Origin: Nocardia ignorata NBRC 108230
Lineage (GTDB): Bacteria; Actinomycetota; Actinomycetes; Mycobacteriales; Mycobacteriaceae
Direction of reading: 5' to 3'
Length of the DNA: 64,000 nt
NCBI RefSeq assembly: GCF_001612905.1
Contig: NZ_BDBI01000016.1
Location: 124,001-188,000 of the forward strand
The notes below the pieces were generated by a model that saw only the letters and a list, made by a program, of their open reading frames with translations, was not told the DNA's origin and made no database searches. The position numbers and the translations under genes are program-made. Below are positions 34,889 through 43,617 of this stretch, one piece after another. Position 1 is the first letter of the stretch, and every line of letters starts with the position of its first letter.

Positions 34889-36357
34889 ATGTTCCTGGCC
34901 ATGGAGTACACCCCCATGATCCACAGGACGAGCGGAATCAGCGCGATGATGAGGATGTACTCGAAGATCTCGATGGCGCGCCTGGTCACCGGCGACACCT
35001 CGATCGTCGGTCCGATCACACCGAAGCCGACGGTGCCCGCCGCGAAGGCGAGCAGCCCGATGGCGAACAGCTCGATGTTGTCGCCGCTCAGCCCGATTCC
35101 CACGAGCAGCGCGACGAACGCGAGGCAACCGCCCGCGATCAGGGTGGCCGCCTGGACCAGATCGGCGAAGGAGCGACCACGCAGGCACAGGATTATCGCG
35201 GTGGCGATCGCCAGCACGATGCCCTGCCAGCGGGCCGCACCGAGCGGGTCGGCGGCACCGAACGCACCCAGAGCGGCAGTCGCGGCGCAAGCGATGATGA
35301 GCCCGGACTGGTACTGATTGGCCGCGCGCGCCCGTTCGCCGAGGCCGCTGGCCGACGGCAGCGCGGTGGCACCGATGGCGCCGATGCCCTCGATGGTCGG
35401 GCGCGGTTCGTGGTCGGCCGGGTCGATCGCGGCACCGGCGGTCGGCACCGGCGGCACCGGCAACCGGCCAAGCAGCGCGGCCATGCGCGGGGCCATCGAC
35501 AGGATCGCGATGCCCGCGAACAACAGTGCCGCCGAGAGTTTGGGCAGCCCGGGATGCCAGATCAGGTACACACCGCCCGCGACACACGCGACGATGCCCA
35601 GTGACGCCGCCGCCGTGAACAGAGTGAGCCCGCTCCCGGTGACCCGGTGGCCGACGACGGCGGCGACGATCGTCACAGCCGCGCCGAGCAGCAGATGTGG
35701 TCCGCCGAGGGTGCCGGGCACGAAAAGCGCCGCGCCACCGAACAACAGCAACAACGCGTCGAGCGACAGCCAGTCGGCGGTGAGCCGGTCCTCGTACTTG
35801 CGCGCGGCGATACCCGCCACAGCGAGCGCGAGCACACCGAACCCGGTGAGCCCGAAGGCCGGGGCGAGCGGATCGCCCTCGCCGCGCGAGATCACCAGCA
35901 TCACCAGCGCGGTGAGCACGGTCAGGGTGGACGCGACCAGGCCGAGCCAGCGGGCCGACACACCGGTCCAGCCCCGGAACTCCTCGGTGGTCAGGCGCGA
36001 GACCGCGTCGATCACGTCGTCGAACAGCGCGGGCGCTTCCTTGGCCGAAACCGACCGGAGCACAAGCAGTTCGCCGTCGTAGACATCGGCTTCGGTGAGC
36101 GTGCGGCTCGGTGGGATGGCGTCGCGGCCGATCCGGGCGAGGGTCCAGTGCTTGGCGCGTAAGGCGCCGGGTTCGTCCTCGGAATCGGTGGGGTCGGGGT
36201 TGCGCGACTCGATCAGTTCGACGAGATCGCCGATGAACCCCGCGATCGGAACCGCCACGGGCAGACCGACGTCCACCTGAGTGTTCCCGCCGATCACCGA
36301 TACCCGGCACAGATCAGGTTCGAGTGAACGCTGATTCGCCGCTGGTGCGTCAATCAC
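34885..36357 (-). CDS. eccD: ESX membrane channel protein EccD (second locus)
   Basis: This EccD has about 490 residues. The ubiquitin-like domain begins LCRVSVIGGNTQVDVGLPVAV near residue 15 and runs to about 100. About eleven membrane helices follow, with a cytosolic loop rich in Pro/Asp around residues 285-310. GTG 36357 and GTG 36366 are alternative starts; neither has a strong ribosome binding site, and a leaderless or weakly initiated transcript is possible. It is divergent from eccA and coupled to mycP. The gene order eccD-mycP-eccC on one strand differs from the split arrangement of the ESX-4-like locus. Confidence 0.93.
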   Translation of the reverse strand: MIDAPAANQRSLEPDLCRVSVIGGNTQVDVGLPVAVPIAGFIGDLVELIESRNPDPTDSEDEPGALRAKHWTLARIGRDAIPPSRTLTEADVYDGELLVLRSVSAKEAPALFDDVIDAVSRLTTEEFRGWTGVSARWLGLVASTLTVLTALVMLVISRGEGDPLAPAFGLTGFGVLALAVAGIAARKYEDRLTADWLSLDALLLLFGGAALFVPGTLGGPHLLLGAAVTIVAAVVGHRVTGSGLTLFTAAASLGIVACVAGGVYLIWHPGLPKLSAALLFAGIAILSMAPRMAALLGRLPVPPVPTAGAAIDPADHEPRPTIEGIGAIGATALPSASGLGERARAANQYQSGLIIACAATAALGAFGAADPLGAARWQGIVLAIATAIILCLRGRSFADLVQAATLIAGGCLAFVALLVGIGLSGDNIELFAIGLLAFAAGTVGFGVIGPTIEVSPVTRRAIEIFEYILIIALIPLVLWIMGVYSMARNI

Positions 36358-36545
36358 GGTTCGCACCCGCCGACCACGAGTTGTCGTTCGCCCGTTCGAT
36401 CCCGAAACACCGCACGCGGCGGAACACCCCCTGAGTGAACAACTCTGACACCAGCCAAGAACTCTCACACGTAGAAGACAGTTTGCGTTGCAACCTCTCG
36501 GCAGCTGAACCTAATGTAACGGACAGACCAGACCCCCGCGATCGG

Positions 36546-36551
36546 TAGTCT
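36546..36551 (+). promoter_or_regulatory. Candidate -10 box for a leaderless eccA transcript
   Basis: TAGTCT lies nine bases before GTG 36561. Transcription would start at or within a few bases of the start codon, fitting a leaderless mRNA, which is common in actinobacteria. No good -35 is seen. The remaining bases of the 203-base eccD-eccA gap show no other clear signal. Confidence 0.4.
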
Positions 36552-36560
36552 GGGTAACAA

Positions 36561-38441
36561 GTGAACAGCGCAGAAACCACACACCAAGACTTCGGGGACT
36601 CGACAGAAATGACCGGCAATCGCCAAGCTCAGCGTGCCTTCGACGCCGGAATCCTGTCGTTGGGTCTGTCCATCGAGGGACAGGAATCCGAGCGCGATCT
36701 GGAATACGCGAAGCTCGCGTTCCAGCGTGCGACCGAGTGGGATCCGACGATGTGCGACGCCTGGCTCGGCCGTGCCGCCGCGGGCGAGGTGACCAAGGAC
36801 GTCCTGTTCAACCTGTACAAGACCGCGGGCACCAGTCTGTATCGCGAGCAGCGCAGGCTCGGGCTGCCGCCGCGCGCGCTGGCGGGCCGCTTCCTGCCCG
36901 GCCTCTACATCGACTATCCGCTGGCCAGTTACACCGAGGTCGCGCTGGCCTGGGCCGCGCATCTGATCGCGGAGAAAGAGTACGACGAGGCCGAGCGCAC
37001 GCTCGACGACCTCGCCGCCCACCGCGCGACCCTGCTCTCGGACCCGGACAAGGATGTCGACAACCGGATCAGCGCCTACATCCGCGGCGTGCTGCACTAC
37101 AACACCCAGCGCTGGCCCGACGTGATGACGGTGCTCGCCGGTTCGGCCGAGTGGGACGACCCGTATCTGGCGGCGGGCGCGCACGTGATGGTCGGCACCG
37201 CGTGTGCGCAGCTCGGGCTGTTCGGTGAGGCCATCCGCCGCATGGAGGCCGCCGAGCAGGGGCCGATCCCGATGGCCCGTTCCACCGCCATGTTCTGCCG
37301 TGGGCTGTGCCTGCGCGAGACCGGCAGCGAGGACGAGGCGCAGGCGCTGTTCGAGAAGGTGTATTCGCAGGCACCGGATTTCAGCGCCAACACCGCCGCG
37401 ATGCGCGACCGCACCTACCGCATCACCGTCACCAGCCGCGAGTCCATCGATGCCCGCACCGACAAGTGGGATCCCGCGACCGCACCGTCGCTGCAGGCGA
37501 TCGAACAGGCCGAGACCGAGGACCGGGCCAAGCGGGTGCTCGCCGAGGCGCGCGCCGAACTCGACAACCAGATCGGCCTCGTCTCGGTGAAAACCCAGGT
37601 GGCCAAGCTGCAGTCGTCGGCGCAGCTGGCCAAGATCCGGGCCGAGAAGGGCCTGGCCTCGGCGGCCCGCGGTCAGCACCTGGCCTTCACCGGTCCGCCG
37701 GGAACGGGTAAGACCACCATCGCCCGTGTGGTCGCCAAGATCTATTGCGGTGTCGGCCTTTTGAAGACCGACAAGGTGGTCGAGGCCAAGCGTGTCGACT
37801 TCGTGAGCCAGAACCTCGGCGGCACCGCCATCAAGACCGAGAAGCTGATCGACACGGCCATGGACGGTGTGCTGTTCATCGACGAGGCCTACACACTCAT
37901 CCAGACCGGCCTGTCCGGCGGCGACGCGTTCGGCCGCGAAGCCGTCGACACCCTGCTGGCCAGGATGGAGAACGACCGCGACCGCCTGGTGGTGATCATC
38001 GCCGGGTACGACGGTGAGATCGACCGCCTGCTGGCCGCCAACGACGGTCTGGCATCACGGTTCTCCAAGCGCCTGCAGTTCCCGTCCTACACGCCGGAAG
38101 AGCTCGGCCGGATCGGGCAGGTGATCGCGAAGAAGCGCGACTCGCAACTCTCCGACGGCGCCGCCGCGCTGCTCGTCGAGGCCTGCGCGCACCTCTACGC
38201 CCAGGAGAGCACCGACCAGAGCGGACAGCCGCGCCGCGGCGTCGACCTCGCCGGTAACGGCCGCTTCATTCGCAACGTCATCGAGGCGGCCGAGGAGGAG
38301 CGCGAGTTCCGGCTGGCCAACGACGATTCGATCGACCTGTCGGCGGTGGACGAGTCGGTGCTCATGCGCATCGAGGAACCGGATATGCGCACCGCGCTCA
38401 CCAGCCTGCTGAGCACGCTGAACGTGAATTGGCCTGCCTGA
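36561..38441 (+). CDS. eccA: ESX cytosolic AAA+ ATPase EccA
   Basis: EccA is a 626-residue CbxX/CfqX-type AAA+ protein thought to strip EspG from PE-PPE substrates. The first 300 residues form a TPR-like helical domain (EYAKLAFQRATEWDPTMCDAWLGRAA). The AAA+ core carries Walker A GPPGTGKTT near residue 380, Walker B GVLFIDEAY near 440 and sensor/arginine-finger segments (GLASRFSKRLQF). GTG 36561 is used here; ATG 36609 is the alternative and would remove 16 residues. It is absent from the ESX-4-like locus, as expected, and co-occurs here with PE, PPE and two EspG genes. It is followed by a strong terminator. Confidence 0.96.
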   Translation: MNSAETTHQDFGDSTEMTGNRQAQRAFDAGILSLGLSIEGQESERDLEYAKLAFQRATEWDPTMCDAWLGRAAAGEVTKDVLFNLYKTAGTSLYREQRRLGLPPRALAGRFLPGLYIDYPLASYTEVALAWAAHLIAEKEYDEAERTLDDLAAHRATLLSDPDKDVDNRISAYIRGVLHYNTQRWPDVMTVLAGSAEWDDPYLAAGAHVMVGTACAQLGLFGEAIRRMEAAEQGPIPMARSTAMFCRGLCLRETGSEDEAQALFEKVYSQAPDFSANTAAMRDRTYRITVTSRESIDARTDKWDPATAPSLQAIEQAETEDRAKRVLAEARAELDNQIGLVSVKTQVAKLQSSAQLAKIRAEKGLASAARGQHLAFTGPPGTGKTTIARVVAKIYCGVGLLKTDKVVEAKRVDFVSQNLGGTAIKTEKLIDTAMDGVLFIDEAYTLIQTGLSGGDAFGREAVDTLLARMENDRDRLVVIIAGYDGEIDRLLAANDGLASRFSKRLQFPSYTPEELGRIGQVIAKKRDSQLSDGAAALLVEACAHLYAQESTDQSGQPRRGVDLAGNGRFIRNVIEAAEEEREFRLANDDSIDLSAVDESVLMRIEEPDMRTALTSLLSTLNVNWPA

Positions 38442-38454
38442 CAGACGAAACCGA

Positions 38455-38481
38455 GGGCCGGACGCGACAAGCGTCCGGCCC
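38455..38481. terminator. Bidirectional terminator between eccA and eccB
   Basis: GGGCCGGACGC (38455-38465) pairs perfectly with GCGTCCGGCCC (38471-38481) around GACAA. It lies between the convergent eccA and eccB stops, 13 bases after eccA and 8 before eccB, and is flanked by short T-containing tracts on both strands. Confidence 0.85.
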
Positions 38482-38489
38482 TGCTCGTT

Positions 38490-40001
38490 TCAGCGTCCGG
38501 AGGGTAGCGAATCGTAGGACGCCAGCGCATCGGTGGGCGAGAGGGTCGGTCCTGGAACCAGCTGGCCGATGACCGACCACGGTGCCAGCCGTGGGTTGCC
38601 GCCCAGGCCGATGGCGGTCGCCACCGCGATATCGGGCACGCCGTAGCGCACACCGTTGTCGCCGACGTAGAACAGGCTCCCCCGGCGCGGGCTGCCCGGT
38701 TCCATGCCCGTCACCTGGATGAATTCGCCGGTGCCCGGCGGCACGTAGACGCCGTCGACGCGGTCGCCGGTGCCGTCGCCGGTCGACAGTTCCACGACCT
38801 TGGCCGATTCCGGGATGGGCAGGCGGGTGCCGGCCAGCAGCGAGACCACCGCGCGCTCGTTGGGTCCGTCGCCCGCTTCCGACTTGCGTTGCGCCGGACT
38901 GGTTCCCGGTGTCTTGGTCCAGGACACGCACGCGACGGGCGCGTCCTCGGCGGCCAGGATCTCCGGTGTCTGCTCCGGGAAGTCGTCGACGGGCAGCGTG
39001 CGCACCACGGCGACCTCGTGGAGCACGTCCGGCGGCAGGGTCGGAATCTCGCTCAGCCCATGGGAATCGGCATTGCGGATGACTCGCGCGGTGAACGGGC
39101 TCACCGGCTGCACACCGTCGGCCAGCACCACATACGTCTCGGCCTTCGCCGTGCGGTCGGAGCTCGCCACCTCGATCACACCGCCCACCGGGATCTTGGA
39201 CAGGGGCCCGGGGCCCGGCTGACCCGCGTTCGGGATGACCGGCGGCGCGAGCGAGGGCACTTCGGCGGTCGCACCGAGCAGACCGGGACCGATCGGGCGT
39301 GGCCGATGCGCGGCCAGCCCGAGCGAGCGCGCGAGCACCTTGTCCTCGGGGTCGACCGCGGCGTGTTTGCCGTCGTAGACGAGGTAGGTCTTGTTCTCGT
39401 GGCGAACGAACAGGGCGGCGGCGGGGTCGGCGGTGCGGATGCGCTCGCCCAGTTCCGGTTTGCCCGCGACGACGGCGGTTGTCGCGCCACTCGCCGATGC
39501 CGCACTGCCGCCCTGGGACAGCTGGATGGTCTCGCACAGCGACCAGGTGGAGCTGTCGCCCTGGCCGGAGCCCGGCAGCGCGCTCGGCGCACCGGGGATG
39601 CCGAGCAGCGGACCGCGCGGCAGATCGTTGAGCTTGCTGTCCTTCACCGCGTGTGGTTCGGCGTTGCTCTGGGTGATGAGCCGCGCCGAGGCCAGGTTGA
39701 GCACCGGGTGCAGCACCTTGTCGCCTTCGGCGGTATGGCGGACCACGTACAGGGCGCCGGAATCCTTGCCCGACACGATCAGGTTGTCACCGATCGCACC
39801 CTGTGGTCGCAGGAATCCCAGAATCGCCGCACCGGCGACGACCAGCAGGCCGAGGGCCGCCCCCACCCAGAGTGAGCGAACCTGCGAACGCATCGGATCG
39901 TGCAGCATCCGGACGTCTCGGCGCACCAGCGCGTGATCGAGACGACGCAGCAGGAAGCGGTAGCCGTTGACCTGGGCGCGGGTTGTCAGCTGTGCCGGCA
40001 C
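38490..40001 (-). CDS. eccB: ESX complex protein EccB (second locus)
   Basis: This 503-residue EccB starts at GTG behind GGAGGGG. The hallmark N-terminus (RAQVNGYRFLLRRLDHALVRRD) is followed by one membrane helix (about residues 45-66, VGAALGLLVVAGAAILGFL). The extracytoplasmic domain has two cysteines (SLCETI near 160 and VACVSW near 360). It is clearly paralogous to the ESX-4-like copy at 9403-10881. As in that locus it is divergent from an eccE gene. It forms the periplasmic part of the secretion pore together with the mycosin. Confidence 0.96.
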   Translation of the reverse strand: MPAQLTTRAQVNGYRFLLRRLDHALVRRDVRMLHDPMRSQVRSLWVGAALGLLVVAGAAILGFLRPQGAIGDNLIVSGKDSGALYVVRHTAEGDKVLHPVLNLASARLITQSNAEPHAVKDSKLNDLPRGPLLGIPGAPSALPGSGQGDSSTWSLCETIQLSQGGSAASASGATTAVVAGKPELGERIRTADPAAALFVRHENKTYLVYDGKHAAVDPEDKVLARSLGLAAHRPRPIGPGLLGATAEVPSLAPPVIPNAGQPGPGPLSKIPVGGVIEVASSDRTAKAETYVVLADGVQPVSPFTARVIRNADSHGLSEIPTLPPDVLHEVAVVRTLPVDDFPEQTPEILAAEDAPVACVSWTKTPGTSPAQRKSEAGDGPNERAVVSLLAGTRLPIPESAKVVELSTGDGTGDRVDGVYVPPGTGEFIQVTGMEPGSPRRGSLFYVGDNGVRYGVPDIAVATAIGLGGNPRLAPWSVIGQLVPGPTLSPTDALASYDSLPSGR

Positions 40002-40106
40002 TCGGCCCCTCCATCGAGCTATCCATCACCATCTCAGCCGACACGGTACCTTAAATCCGACATTGCCCTGAACCAACTTTCGAACGCACGCCGAGCTGGG
40101 ACAACG

Positions 40107-41921
40107 ATGGGGAACGACACGATGAACGGCCGGAGAACCGGCGCCGGAACCCTTCCCGAGCGGGAACGGGATCAGGCCGAGGAGCAGGTCCCAGCGCAGC
40201 GGAAGCCGGTGTCGCCGTACGACACTCTGCGCGATCCCGAGTTCTGGTTGTTCCGGATCTTCCCGCTGCGGGCGGTGGTCGGTGTCGCGCTTGTCGCGGC
40301 GGTGATGGCCTGGGTGGTGCTGGCGCTCTCGGACTCGGTGTGGGGTTCGGTTGGCGCGGGTGCGCTGATCGTGCTCATCGGCCTCGTTCCCGTGCGCGGA
40401 ACGACCCTGGCCGGCCGGATGGCGATCGGGTTCGGGCGGCGGCGTGGCCGGGGCGCCACCGAACGACTCGCCCAGGCGCCCGCGTTCGACGTCCCCCTGG
40501 CCGACGGCGGCAACTGCGGAGTGCGCTGGGACGGCGACCTGCTGCTGACCATGCTGCGGATCGACCCGCCGCCGGACACGCTGACGCTGCTGCGGCACGG
40601 TTCGCTCAGCACCGACCAGCTGCTGCCGCTCACCGAGATCGCGCGCTGCCTCGATCAATTCGACATCACCCTCGCGGGTATCGACGTGGTGTCCACCGGT
40701 GCGCGCACGGCGGGTACCGGTGTGGCTTCTTATCTGTACGACCGCATCCTCGGCCCGCTGCCCGCCGTCGCGCACCGGACTCTGTGGCTGGTGCTGCGGA
40801 TGGACCCACTGACCAATGCCGAAGCCGTCGAGAAGCGGGGCGGCGGCGCCGAGGGCGCGCTGCGCACCGCGATCATCGCCACGCGGCGGGTGGCGAACCG
40901 GCTGGCGGCCCGCGACATCGCCGCCTCGGTGCTCACCTCGTCGGAGATGAACAGCGCGGTACGGCAACTCACCCACGGATTCGAGATCGATCAGCTCGAG
41001 GAGACGCCGACCGCGCTCACCACACCGAGCCGCTGCCTGACCCACTACCAGGTGGGCGCCGAACTCATCACGCCGCGCGGGCTGGCCGATATCTGGGCGG
41101 TGCCGAGCCTGTCGACCACGCTCACACTGCGGCTTCGCCCGGGCGCACCGCGCCACGACCAGCGCAGCGATCACGCGGGCACCGTGGTGCTCAACGCGGT
41201 GGTGCGCTTCGACACCCTGGTCGAGCCCACCGACATCCCGATCCGGGGTCTGCGCGACATCACCGGTGGGCACCTGCGCACCCTGCTCGACACCCTCCCG
41301 GTCGCCTCGCTCGGCCGCTGGTCCGACGGCGAGGGCTACCGGGGAACGCTGACCGCCCTCACCGACATCGCAGTGCCGACGGCCGGCTGCGGGCAGCTGA
41401 TCGGCGCCGACGAACGCGGCCAGGGCATCGCGGTGTCGCTGATCGGTGACGGCACCCGCCATCTCGAGGTGATCGGCAACCTCGACCTCGCCCAGCAGGT
41501 GATCCTGCGCGCCACCGCGCTCGGTGCGCACGCCATCGTGCACACCGCACGGCCCGAGGCATGGCATTCCATGATGGCCAATCTCAATGCACCCCAGGTG
41601 CTTTCGCTCGCGCCCCGGTCGGCCGGTGCCAGCTATCATCCGCCCGGCCCGCCGCCGATGCCCGCCGCGCCCTACCCGAGCACGACGGTGCTGGTGTTCG
41701 ACGGCATCGAACCGACCACGCACGCCGGTGGCGCCACGATCGTCCACGTGCGCGCACCCCACGAGCAGGGCGGCGGAATCGACGCCGATGTCACCCTCAT
41801 CCAGGATCCCTCGGCACCCAACCGGATCACGGTGCGCACACCCGCCGCGACCGCGACGGTGAACATGGTGACCACCCCGGAAGAAATGCACTACATCGGC
41901 GAATCCCTAGCCGCCCGCTGA
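40107..41921 (+). CDS. eccE: ESX complex protein EccE (second locus)
   Basis: This 604-residue EccE begins at ATG 40107 (MGNDTMNGRRTGAG); ATG 40122 behind GGGGAA is an alternative. A 45-residue polar N-terminal extension, absent from the ESX-4-like copy, precedes two membrane helices (about residues 55-100). The EccE domain keeps ITLAGIDVVSTGARTAGTG and LGPLPAVAHRTLWLVLRMD, matching the paralogue at 10995. A Pro/Ala-rich loop (PPGPPPMPAAPYPS) interrupts the C-terminal part. It is divergent from eccB across 105 bases and is followed by a perfect hairpin terminator. Confidence 0.92.
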   Translation: MGNDTMNGRRTGAGTLPERERDQAEEQVPAQRKPVSPYDTLRDPEFWLFRIFPLRAVVGVALVAAVMAWVVLALSDSVWGSVGAGALIVLIGLVPVRGTTLAGRMAIGFGRRRGRGATERLAQAPAFDVPLADGGNCGVRWDGDLLLTMLRIDPPPDTLTLLRHGSLSTDQLLPLTEIARCLDQFDITLAGIDVVSTGARTAGTGVASYLYDRILGPLPAVAHRTLWLVLRMDPLTNAEAVEKRGGGAEGALRTAIIATRRVANRLAARDIAASVLTSSEMNSAVRQLTHGFEIDQLEETPTALTTPSRCLTHYQVGAELITPRGLADIWAVPSLSTTLTLRLRPGAPRHDQRSDHAGTVVLNAVVRFDTLVEPTDIPIRGLRDITGGHLRTLLDTLPVASLGRWSDGEGYRGTLTALTDIAVPTAGCGQLIGADERGQGIAVSLIGDGTRHLEVIGNLDLAQQVILRATALGAHAIVHTARPEAWHSMMANLNAPQVLSLAPRSAGASYHPPGPPPMPAAPYPSTTVLVFDGIEPTTHAGGATIVHVRAPHEQGGGIDADVTLIQDPSAPNRITVRTPAATATVNMVTTPEEMHYIGESLAAR

Positions 41922-41938
41922 CCACCCGACCAAACAAC

Positions 41939-41971
41939 GAACGGCCCGACACAAACCGTCGGGCCGTTCGC
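41939..41971. terminator. Hairpin terminator between eccE and the esx genes
   Basis: CGAACGGCCCGA (41939-41950) pairs perfectly over 12 bp with TCGGGCCGTTCG (41960-41971). It lies 17 bases after the eccE stop and can also serve the convergent esx transcript ending at 42094. Confidence 0.85.
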
Positions 41972-42093
41972 CTGATCCAGCAAGAACATGGGTAACTCAC
42001 CGGGAACGGGCTAACGCTCCCATCCCCCAAAGTCTTGCCGCGTCAACAACTCACCCCGCACCTGAGTCTGGCCAAAAGACCCGGGGAGGCGGA

Positions 42094-42387
42094 TCAGAAA
42101 TCGGCGAAGCCGTCGCCGACCTTGCCGTCGGCCTCGATGGCGCGACCCAGCGCGTTCTCCACCTTCTTGCCGAGGTTGTCGAGCTTGATGAGGGTGTCGT
42201 CGAGCTCGTTGGTGACGTTGGTGTGCGCGGCGTTGAAGTTCTCCACAGCCGACTGACCGTGCAGGCTCTCCCGGAACGCGTTGGCGGCGCCGTTGAGCTC
42301 TTCGATCTGGGCCCGCATGTTGGAGCCGTAGTTGTTGAGGTCCGAGACCATCTCGGTGATCTTCGGCGAATTGTACTGAATCGTCAT
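42094..42387 (-). CDS. WXG100-superfamily protein lacking the tryptophan (LHG variant)
   Basis: This 97-residue helical-hairpin protein is downstream partner of the Esx protein at 42431. The turn reads LHGQSAVENF, so the WxG tryptophan is leucine while the glycine is kept. Such tryptophan-less partners occur in other ESX heterodimers. The first helix (SPKITEMVSDLNNYGSNMRAQ) and last helix (DNLGKKVENALGRAI) flank it. The C-terminus ends GKVGDGFADF with no clear YxxxD signal. It is probably a secreted structural substrate of the adjacent machine. Confidence 0.85.
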   Translation of the reverse strand: MTIQYNSPKITEMVSDLNNYGSNMRAQIEELNGAANAFRESLHGQSAVENFNAAHTNVTNELDDTLIKLDNLGKKVENALGRAIEADGKVGDGFADF

Positions 42388-42430
42388 GATCTGTTCCTTG
42401 TCTGTCGTGAACGGCTACTCAGCGCGGAGC

Positions 42431-42736
42431 TCAGAGGCCCTCTTGGTCGGAGGCGACGATCGTCTGCTTGCCGGAGGTGACGGCCTGCGACAGACGGTCC
42501 AGCTTCTCGTTGAGCCGGGTGACCTCGTCGTGCCATTCGGTGGCGGCGGTCTTGAACTGACCGTGCGCCTCACCCGACCAGCCGGCGGCGACGGCCTGCA
42601 CGGAGTCGTCGATCTGGTTGATGGAGGTCTTGAGCGTGGAGATGGCGTCTTCCATCCGGCTCACGACATTGTTGATGCCGCCTTCGTCGACACCGTAGTC
42701 GCCCGAGCCGCCACCACCGAGGTTGGTAAGAGACAT
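42431..42736 (-). CDS. WXG100 protein (EsxA/EsxB-like)
   Basis: This 101-residue protein has the canonical turn GWSGEAHGQFKTAATEW at about residue 52, flanked by helices. A Gly-rich start (NLGGGGSGDYGVDEGG) precedes helix 1. GAAAGG lies ahead of the ATG. It is followed after 43 bases by its tryptophan-less partner; the two probably pair and are exported together. It sits 89 bases downstream of the espG-like gene, a gap that could hold an extra promoter giving the high expression usual for esx genes. Confidence 0.93.
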   Translation of the reverse strand: MSLTNLGGGGSGDYGVDEGGINNVVSRMEDAISTLKTSINQIDDSVQAVAAGWSGEAHGQFKTAATEWHDEVTRLNEKLDRLSQAVTSGKQTIVASDQEGL

Positions 42737-42825
42737 ATTTCAGAACCTTTCATCAGAACTTGTGTGTGCGCGAGGATCCGATCGATCTCGCTGAGCTGGA
42801 CGCAGACCGACGCTGCGACGCGGAA

Positions 42826-43617
42826 CTACGGCGGCATCCACCTCCCCCCGGGCAGTCCCTCGATCAGCGCTGCGACCGCTTGGGTCACCCGGTGATCGGT
42901 ACCCGTGGTGAGCGTCGACCAGATCTGTCGATCCGGCGAGATCGTCGGGGCGGCGACGATGCGCCCGCGCCCCGTGTCGTAGACCGCGACAGCACCAGGC
43001 GCGCGGGTGGTCGAGCCGTCCTCGTGGCTGTAGACGACGATTTCCGCGTGCCCCGTGCAGGAGGCGAACGCCGCGCCGAGCACGGTGGCATCGCGCTCGG
43101 TGGCATCTAGCGCGTACAGGCCGTCGGCGAATTCCGCGGCTGTCGTCGCACCGTCGAGTCGCCGGGTCAGCTCGTCGGCGGGCGCGCTGAAGCCGCTGAA
43201 CTGCGCGGGCTCGCGGTGACCGAGCGCGGCCAGGACCGGGCGCGCCAGTTCCTCGGCCGAACCGTCGCACCACACCGAATTCACCTCGAAGGTGTCATCG
43301 GTGCGCACGGCGATCGCATGGGCGCCGCCCCGGCGCACGACGCAGACGCGCTTGGTGCCGTCTTCGGCGTAGATCCGAACGGCCAGTTCACGATCCGGTT
43401 GGGCAAGCACGAACAGCGCGTCGGCCAGGCCGGGATCGACCTCGCCCTCGGCGTCGATGAGACCGCTGTCGCGTAGGTCCGCGACAGCCTGCTCATGGGC
43501 GCGGCGCCACTGTTCGTAGGAGTCCTGTTGCAGGCCGACGCGCAGCGTCAGCGGCAAGGTCTGCACGCCGAGGCGATCGGCGACGGCGAGCAGGGCGTCG
43601 TTGGTCAGGGTTGTCAC
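42826..43617 (-). CDS. espG: EspG-family PE-PPE chaperone
   Basis: This cytosolic protein of 263 residues begins VTTLTNDALLAVADRLGVQT at GTG 43617, overlapping the PPE stop. EspG proteins bind the tip of the PPE helical bundle and deliver PE-PPE pairs to the ESX machine. The N-terminal opening, the central beta-rich part with AIAVRTDDTFEVNSVW, and the C-terminal WSTLTTGTDHRVTQAVAALI helix all fit. A long upstream open frame is an artefact. Its position directly after PE and PPE supports a dedicated chaperone for that pair. Confidence 0.85.
   Translation of the reverse strand: MTTLTNDALLAVADRLGVQTLPLTLRVGLQQDSYEQWRRAHEQAVADLRDSGLIDAEGEVDPGLADALFVLAQPDRELAVRIYAEDGTKRVCVVRRGGAHAIAVRTDDTFEVNSVWCDGSAEELARPVLAALGHREPAQFSGFSAPADELTRRLDGATTAAEFADGLYALDATERDATVLGAAFASCTGHAEIVVYSHEDGSTTRAPGAVAVYDTGRGRIVAAPTISPDRQIWSTLTTGTDHRVTQAVAALIEGLPGGRWMPP

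Noticed and set aside
34889..36310. N-terminal extension of the mycosin frame
   Set aside because: The mycosin has a clear signal peptide at ATG 34888, and the extension is antisense-type sequence across eccD.
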